NCBI GenBank assembly: GCA_027604685.1
Contig: JADHYX010000206.1
Location: forward strand, 9,530 to 38,018
Source: Lobulomyces angularis
Taxonomy: Eukaryota; Chytridiomycota; Chytridiomycetes; Lobulomycetales; Lobulomycetaceae
Length of the DNA stretch: 28,489 nt
Direction: 5' to 3'
This document shows, one piece after another, positions 22,058 to 28,489 of the stretch (within the stretch, counting starts at the first letter, position 1; the number at the start of each line of letters is the position of its first letter). The notes beneath the pieces were generated by a model. The model had not been told where the DNA came from, did no database searches, and was given only the letters and a program-made list of their open reading frames with translations. A program made the translations under genes and the position numbers.

Positions 22058-25000
22058 ATGAATTCTAATTCCAACAATGAATTGTTGACAATGATAAGGT
22101 CTTCATTGAGACTACCAAATAACAAAGACAATGGAAAAGAAGATGTTTTACTTGAATTAGAAAAAATGGATAATAATTTTCATGTGAGTTTTAAGCAATT
22201 TAATTTAGTGTAAAAAATAACAATATGTTAGCGCTACACATATATAAAAAATTTACAAAAGAAAGTTGGAAGTATAATTTCAGATCTCTTGAGAAAAGAA
22301 TTAGATTCTCAACAAAGTAAGTGAAGTGCCATAAACATCGTTAAAACTTCACATTTAGTAAATGATCCAAATATGGTACCTTTACTGGTGGAAAAAATTA
22401 TGTCTTCACCACAATATCAAAATTTACTTAAAGTAGAGCTAGATGAAGCCAAAAAAACTGTATCGGACTATAAACTTGATGATTCAACAGAAATTAAGCC
22501 AAATAAAATCGAACCAGAAAGTTGTGAAGGTTCATTAACTAGCGGAAGTTTTAAAGTCGCTCCGGGATTATATTCAACTTTTAGCAATAATAGCAACAAT
22601 CCCAATAGTGATTCACCTTTTTCATTGACATTATCACCTGGTTTTGAAGATATCAAGCTTATTGCTGCAAATGTACATAGTAGAAACACAGTGGAAGTAA
22701 GATTGAGTGCCATACAGGTGCTAAAAAAAAAAATTTTTTTTTAATCTTTGAATTTTATTATTTTGGTTTAGAAATTTAATTCATTCTCTTCAGCGGATCT
22801 TTTATGTAGTGAGTTATGGCCGCAAACTAGGGGTATTTTAGATACTACTTTATCGGACCTTGATTCTAGGTAACTCATATGTTTTTAACTATTTGTTGGT
22901 TTACCATATTTTTCAATGCATAGAATTGTCACAATCAGCCTTAGAATACTGAGCAGAATATTTAGATCGGCTCCACCAAATATGGCGGGAGAAGTTTACT
23001 TATCTATTGCAACCTCATTAGCAAATAGTTTTGAAAATGGTCAGATAAGTAGGTCAATTACAGTTTTAAATGTCGATGAAGTGAAAAGTGGAACCCTTTT
23101 AAAAAAAGTTTGAAAGGAATAATTTTTTTGTTAAAATTTTTTTTTTTTTAACATTTTTAGTTTCGTATACTAAACCAGTTCCAACTGGAAATGCCTTCTT
23201 TTTGGTGCAGATTTAATGAACAACTACATAGGGAGGTAATGAATACTAACTTCAGATTGCTAAAAAGCAGCGAGACACGATACCCTGGTTCCATAACTGC
23301 ATTTCAGTGTTTGGCAGTCATTGATCCAAAAGCCTTGTGGTTTAAAAAATGGATGCTAAGTAACTTCGGAAGATATAATTCCCTTTCAAGTATTGTGAAG
23401 GTAGACCTAATTACAGAGCTGGTTTACAATTTTATAAGCTTTTGTTCCATACTTGACTTGAAGGGTGATGATTGCGTAAAACTTTCTTCAAAAAAAAACG
23501 ATCAAACATCTGCATCTAAACAGAAAGATAGTAGAGCTACGGATGAAGTTTTGGTGCTTGATGTAGAGTTGATAGAAGAAAACGAATTTTCTTCAAAAAA
23601 AATTTCCCAGTTTGACTTGGAATACTTGCAATTTTTGCATTCCATTGTAATGCTGTCAAAATTAGCTCAATTTGGTGGTGGAAGAAATCTCTTTCCAATT
23701 AAAATTTCCAAAAAACTTTTTATTTCTTGGAATCAGAATAACAGAAAGTTTAATTTCAACCTTTTGGAAGCTACAAGTGATCCAGATTGTAAAATGCAAT
23801 GAATATAAAAATAGTAACTATAACCTCTCATTTTTTTTCTTTTTTTTTAGATTACGAATTATCATTGAATGGGTTTATGAAGTTGTTAATAAAGTTACTA
23901 TGCTTTTCTCCAAAATCTGTCACAAATGGTTCAATACCGACTCAGAGCATATTTTGTCAATCAGAAGTTGAAACGCCTTTGAATTTGTCAAGATATATTT
24001 GTAAACTATTAAAAGATATCGCATCTGCAGATTTGAAGTGTAGAAAAAACCTTTACTTGGTAAACAACTTATGGGATATATTAATTAGATATCAAAATTA
24101 TATTTTTTTTTTTTTTTTTTTTTAGAATTATCTAATGTCAGAGTTGATACTACCGTTAAAACTTATTCTCAGCGGAAAAGATTTGGATGATGAAGTAGTC
24201 CTTTTAAATATAGCCGAAACTTTATCTCATATTGTTGCCAAGGACAGCGGAAGAAAATTTATTTTGCGAGGAACTGATTTCGAAAATGAAAAAAGAATTT
24301 TTTTTGAAGCGCATACAAAACCAATTGAACTGACATCGATGGACTTGGAAGAGAGTTACAATAATGAGTCAAACTTGTTGAGAATTGTTGCTACTTTTGT
24401 TAAAAAAAATTTGGAAGAACGTCACTATGAAAAAAAAGAAGGCTCTTTGGAAGAAAAAGTCTTTAAACCAATTCCTTTAAATATATTGGGTTCTTTTATA
24501 TACTTTTTAAGACAAATCTATTGCACATGTGAAGGTTTATTGAGACTAGAGGGATATAATCTTCATAATGCCTTAGTAGGAAGCAACAAAAAAAATTCTC
24601 AGGGAGTAACCTTGGTATTAGTTTTCACTTTTTTTATTCACAACTGTTGTAAATGTATTTTTTGTTTAGAATTCATCCAAAAATCTCTCTGAATGGGATA
24701 TCATTGTTTTAGACAATCTCTTAAACTTTTGCGGGACTCCGAAGGGAATATTACTATTGCAAAAAAGTGGATCTATGAAACCCTGCGTTGACTATATGTT
24801 TTTTAGGTAAACAAATATAACTGTTATAAAAAATTAAACAATTTTTCTTAGATACGAAAAAAAGCTACAAGTTTCAAAATGTGAAAAGTTTGGTTATGGT
24901 GTTCTTGTGAGTCAAGTATCTAGCACAAGTCCTGGAATGATTGCGTTATATGTAAATTATATTTTTATTTTTACTTTACAAAAAAAAACTCTTATCTCAC

Positions 25001-27180
25001 AGGAAACACATTTGATACGGTCCTTTTTGGAGGACCTTTGGGTGGTTTTAGAAGGAGACGAAAATCAGGGTGATCCTAACATGGAAAACTTAACCCCCGG
25101 AAAAATTATCAACAACATTTTTAAAGTATTTAGTAACTTTCAAGGATTGAACAGAGTAGTAGAAAGAGATTTTGAAAGTTTAAAAAAAATTGAAGGATTT
25201 TTTCAAGATGCAGAAATCAATGATTTAAAAAAAAAAAGCAAAGAAGATTTTTTAATTAAAAAAATAGATAAAAAACCTGATTACAGAAATACCCTCAGCT
25301 ACATCATTTTAAAAGTTGTAATGTTTGATAATCGATTAAAAGATGACAACTTCACAGCATTGGACGATTCGCATGGAGTACGTCTTTTTTTTTTTTTTTT
25401 TTTGAGATTTTTTATTATTATTGAAACCATAATATTTTTTGCATTTATTTAGATTGGCCTTCAAATTTTGAAGCTATTTTGTTCCAGTTTAGACTCTTTT
25501 ATTTTAATTCAAACTAAATTTAAATTTTTGGAAACATTATTTTACTTACAAAAAAAACAAAAATTGTCAAATTCTGGTAAAACACTATTTTTTTTAAAAA
25601 AAAAAAAAAAAAAAAACCTTGTTTATTTTTAATTTGCTTTTAGAATATATAATCGACGATAATACCCTCTTACGAAATTTAATAATAATTTCTACATCAT
25701 CGGTTGGAGGATATTCTGAAAAAGAAACTGAAAATTATGATTTTGAAAACTTTGTTACTACACTCAACTTAAAAATTTTTGATAACAAACAATGCTTATC
25801 AGATATTAAGCTACCAGATATCTCCATGGAATTCGAAGCTGATTCATATACGTTTGAGTAAAAAATACCATTTTTTTTATTAAAAAGAGTTACTAATTTA
25901 TTTCCAATTTTTTTTTTTTTAACAAAAATTTAAAAAGTAAAATTATTGATATTTCCGAAGATTCTCTAACAAAAATTGAAAAAATTAAGGTATTTGAAAA
26001 ACAAAAAAAAAAAATTTAACAAAAATATTTACTATTTTCTTAATTTTTTTTTTTTTTTTTTTACAAGAATTATTTTTTTGGTAAAGAGTTATGGCAAAAT
26101 TTTGAATCAAATTTGACGTTAGATTTTGTTTCATTCATATTAAAATACTCTCTTGATACTGCTTCTAAATTTAGTACAGAAAATGCAAAAAAGTTGGGAT
26201 GGGAATGCATTCAAAATAGAAAAAATAAGAAGTCTAATGAAGTTAAAGTGGTAATAATATATTTTGTTATTTTATGTTTTTATAGAATAATCATTGATTG
26301 ATTAAATGATAATAATAATAAAAACAAAAAAAAAAAAAAAATAGTTCACTGAATTTGAGGAGTTGGGATTGGATCTAGCAATTAATTATGCATCAAGAAT
26401 ATTAAAAATTAAAGAGCTTTCAGTCATCAAAAAGAAGCTAAAAGAAGTTTTGAATGCTGTTAACTTTGAAAAGGCAATGGATGAGGAATTCAGTGGTTTT
26501 GATTGGTTTACTGTCATTATTTTTATAATTTTTAATGGAAACACAAATGAAACTATTGAATTTTTGACAAAGTTTGAAAATTATTTACCATCCTTATATT
26601 TGTGGCCAACCTGTTCTTTGAACGTCACCAAAAGAAATTCTGGTATTACGTTGCTATTTTCTACAAGCATTCACTTAGTAGAAGCCATTATGGAAGAGGA
26701 ATTGCCTCTTGTGAGTAGTGCCTTTATATTAAGTGGATGTACTCCAAGTCAGGTAAAAAGATTTACATAAAGAAACATTTTTTGTTTATACCTTTTATTT
26801 TTTTTTTAAACTAGGTCGCTGAAAGATGGTTAAGGGAAGTTTTTTTAAATGTGTTAAACTTCAAAGAAATAAGTCTATACCTTACAATTTTATTCAGTTT
26901 CGGAGTAGATTATCAAATATATTTTGTCATCCTCATATTAAAAAAGCTAGAAAAGCTGATATTAAAATCAATGCGAAAATTTAATTTGATAGATTTTTTT
27001 CAAAATTCGAATCTAAACAAAAACTTTAGTAAACTATTCAAAAGCCACAATGAAAATAAAAAAGACAAAAATGAAAATTTTTTGTTTAACGAAACAAACT
27101 TAAAATACCTGCAACATTTGGAATCGAAATATAGAAGTTTTGTATTGAGTGAGATGAGTGAAGCAGTAAAAATAGATTAA
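22058..27180 (+). CDS. TBC1D32: TBC1D32 / protein broad-minded (BROMI) homologue
   Basis: Ciliary protein; in vertebrates and algae BROMI works with the CDK20/CCRK kinase module in cilium structure and length. 17 exons: 22058-22183, 22232-22316, 22359-22717, 22772-22869, 22924-23107, 23161-23788, 23851-24059, 24126-24614, 24670-24806, 24852-24951, 25003-25377, 25453-25576, 25644-25857, 25938-25989, 26068-26250, 26345-26752, 26815-27180. They give 1,378 aa against about 1,257 in human. Family segments are NNFHRYTYIKNLQKK near residue 40, VEKIMSSPQYQNLL, an armadillo-like block (SDLDSRIVTISLRILSRIF), AVIDPKALWFKKWM, PLVSSAFILSGCTPSQ and GVDYQIYFVILILKKLE in the C-terminal TBC-like domain. That domain is reported to lack catalytic residues in known BROMI proteins. 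Two donors are ambiguous but in frame: 23777 or 23789, and 24606 or 24615. Many introns carry T or A runs of 18-21. Confidence 0.92.
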
Positions 27181-27762
27181 TTTTTAAATAGTAAAATAAA
27201 AATAGAAAGTCTGTTTCCAATGAACTAATTTTTTTCTTTTTTTTTTTTATTTTAAAAAGTTTAAAAAAAAAAAAAAAACCTCCTTTTGAAATCATACTCT
27301 GTTTTCATTACATACCAAAAATAGGGTATCTATATCAAACCTCCAAACTTTTAATTCAAACTCAAAACAACCTGTTTTGCTATTATTTTTTAAACAGGAC
27401 TTAAAAAATATGCATTAATATTCAATATTCAATTTGCTTTTGCGCAATAAAATTAAAGCAATTATATTATGAGATCAATTCCAGATTGAATTTTTGTGTA
27501 AAATGTCAATTTTCGTTAACTAATCTTTCAGTTGTTTATTTATGTTCTACATTTTACTCAAGTAATATTATTTTTTTTTCTGTTTCCTTTTTTCTTTAAT
27601 TTATTTTTTTTTTTTTTAATTGCTGTTTAAAAAAAAAATTTTTTTTTTTTTTTTTTTTTTTATTGAATTTATTCTTAAATTTATCTTTTTTTTTTCAAAA
27701 TAAAAAAAAATTTGGTTGTCCACCCAAAAAAAAAAATAATTTAAAAAAAGTTTTTATTAGTT
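27181..27762. promoter_or_regulatory. Intergenic region and Derlin promoter with A10/T23 tract
   Basis: No gene is seen in these 582 bases. They separate the TBC1D32 stop from the Derlin ATG, both plus strand. From 27540 on they are dominated by homopolymers, including A10 followed directly by T23 (27629-27661), about 100 bp before the Derlin start. Such poly(dA:dT) tracts are typical of nucleosome-depleted promoters. Confidence 0.5.
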
Positions 27763-28489
27763 ATGTCACAACCTCCACCAAGAACTGAACCATCACTCTT
27801 AACAGTAATCAAGGAAAAATTGATGGGTTTACCTCCCATCACCAGATTTCTAATGGTTTCGACAATTTCTGTCCCTATCATAATGAAGATTGCACCAAAC
27901 ACCTACCCATTATTTACATTATTAAAGTTGTCAAATAAAAAATTTAATATGTTTCAACCCTGGAGATTAGTCACCAACTTTTTTATTGCTGGTATGCATA
28001 AATTTTATTTTTTTAATTTTATGTTTTTTTTAGGAGTGAATATAAATTGGTTATTTCATATGTTTTTTCTTTATCGATATTCAATGGAAGCGGAAACTCA
28101 AGTCTTTAACAATAAAACCAGTGACTATTTATTTTTTTTAATGTTTTGTGGTCTAAGTGCTGATGTAAAAAAAAAAAAAAAAATTTTCTATAGTAGTTAA
28201 AAACTTTTTAACACTTAATTTATTTTTTTGATTTTAATTTTTTTTTTTTCTTATTTTTTATAAAAAAAAAAAAAATAGTTTTTAGGATACTTGGCCACAC
28301 AATATTTTTTACCTGGTGCTCTGATGATGTGCATCATTTATAACTGGAGTCAAAATTTTGCTGAACAAACTGTTACATTTATGTTTGGTTTGCAGTTTCA
28401 AGTAATATTTATTTTATTTTTTTTTCTTTAATTTTTGTTTGTTTCTTTCTTTTTATTTTTTTTTTTTTAATACGAGGCCAGATTTCTTC
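27763..28489 (+). CDS. Derlin (Der1-like), 5' part
   Basis: Polytopic ER membrane protein of the rhomboid-pseudoprotease group, part of the ERAD retrotranslocation machinery. Four exons are visible: 27763-27991, 28034-28164, 28279-28401 and 28477 to the window end, 165 aa so far. Family hallmarks are WRLVTNFF at residues 67-74, FHMFFLYRYSMEAE, the YLATQYFLPGA/YNWSQN segment, and FGLQFQARFL at the truncated end, which matches the Derlin FQAxFLPW region. Hydrophobic segments occur as expected for the first membrane helices. The WR motif is retained. The 42-nt first intron is stop-free in frame, but reading it through would insert 14 residues right after the WR motif, so splicing is preferred. 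The 3' end lies outside the window. Confidence 0.95.

Noticed and set aside
1..28489. CRISPR arrays, insertion sequences or transposon ends
   Set aside because: No regularly spaced direct repeats, transposase-like frames or terminal inverted repeats were found; repeats seen are homopolymers or protein-level repeats within genes.

Overview
The window is AT-rich eukaryotic nuclear DNA. It holds six protein-coding genes with many very short GT-AG introns (mostly 34-95 nt) and the standard genetic code. Gene content points to a zoosporic (flagellated) early-diverging fungus, such as a chytrid, or a close opisthokont relative. The reasons are a fungal-like short-intron genome, a Nup120/160-type nucleoporin, and an intact homologue of TBC1D32/broad-minded (a cilium protein). 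The species assignment is an inference. I rebuilt exon structures by hand; every complete model gives an open frame whose length divides by three.

Layout: 241-5130 (-) NUP160-type nucleoporin, 9 exons, 1,460 aa. 5131-5855 no gene seen. 5856-18941 (-) an unrecognised giant coiled-coil protein, 33 exons, 3,893 aa, filling almost half the window. 19300-20379 (-) a sugar-nucleotide-type nucleotidyltransferase, 4 exons, 280 aa. 20650-21624 (-) a Ser/Thr-rich single-pass membrane protein, 3 exons, 284 aa. 21625-22057 is a divergent promoter region. 22058-27180 (+) TBC1D32/BROMI, 17 exons, about 1,378 aa. 27763 to the window end (+) is a Derlin, 5' part only.

The most interesting object is the giant coiled-coil protein. 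It carries a ten-copy motif of the form (F/Y)-x-Q/S-x-x-LD-x-HL-x-x-SY, with the first three copies in an exact 38-residue register. It also has a second, unrelated 19-residue motif in four copies near the C terminus. Its central coiled coil is encoded by 19 consecutive symmetric exons bounded by 20 consecutive phase-2 introns, and several of these exons are visibly duplicated. I recognise no head, motor or membrane domain in it.

The genes do not form an obvious pathway. NUP160 acts at the nuclear pore, BROMI in cilia/flagella and Derlin in ER-associated degradation. The giant protein could be a structural scaffold (basal body, rootlet, Golgi or similar), but nothing in the sequence decides which.
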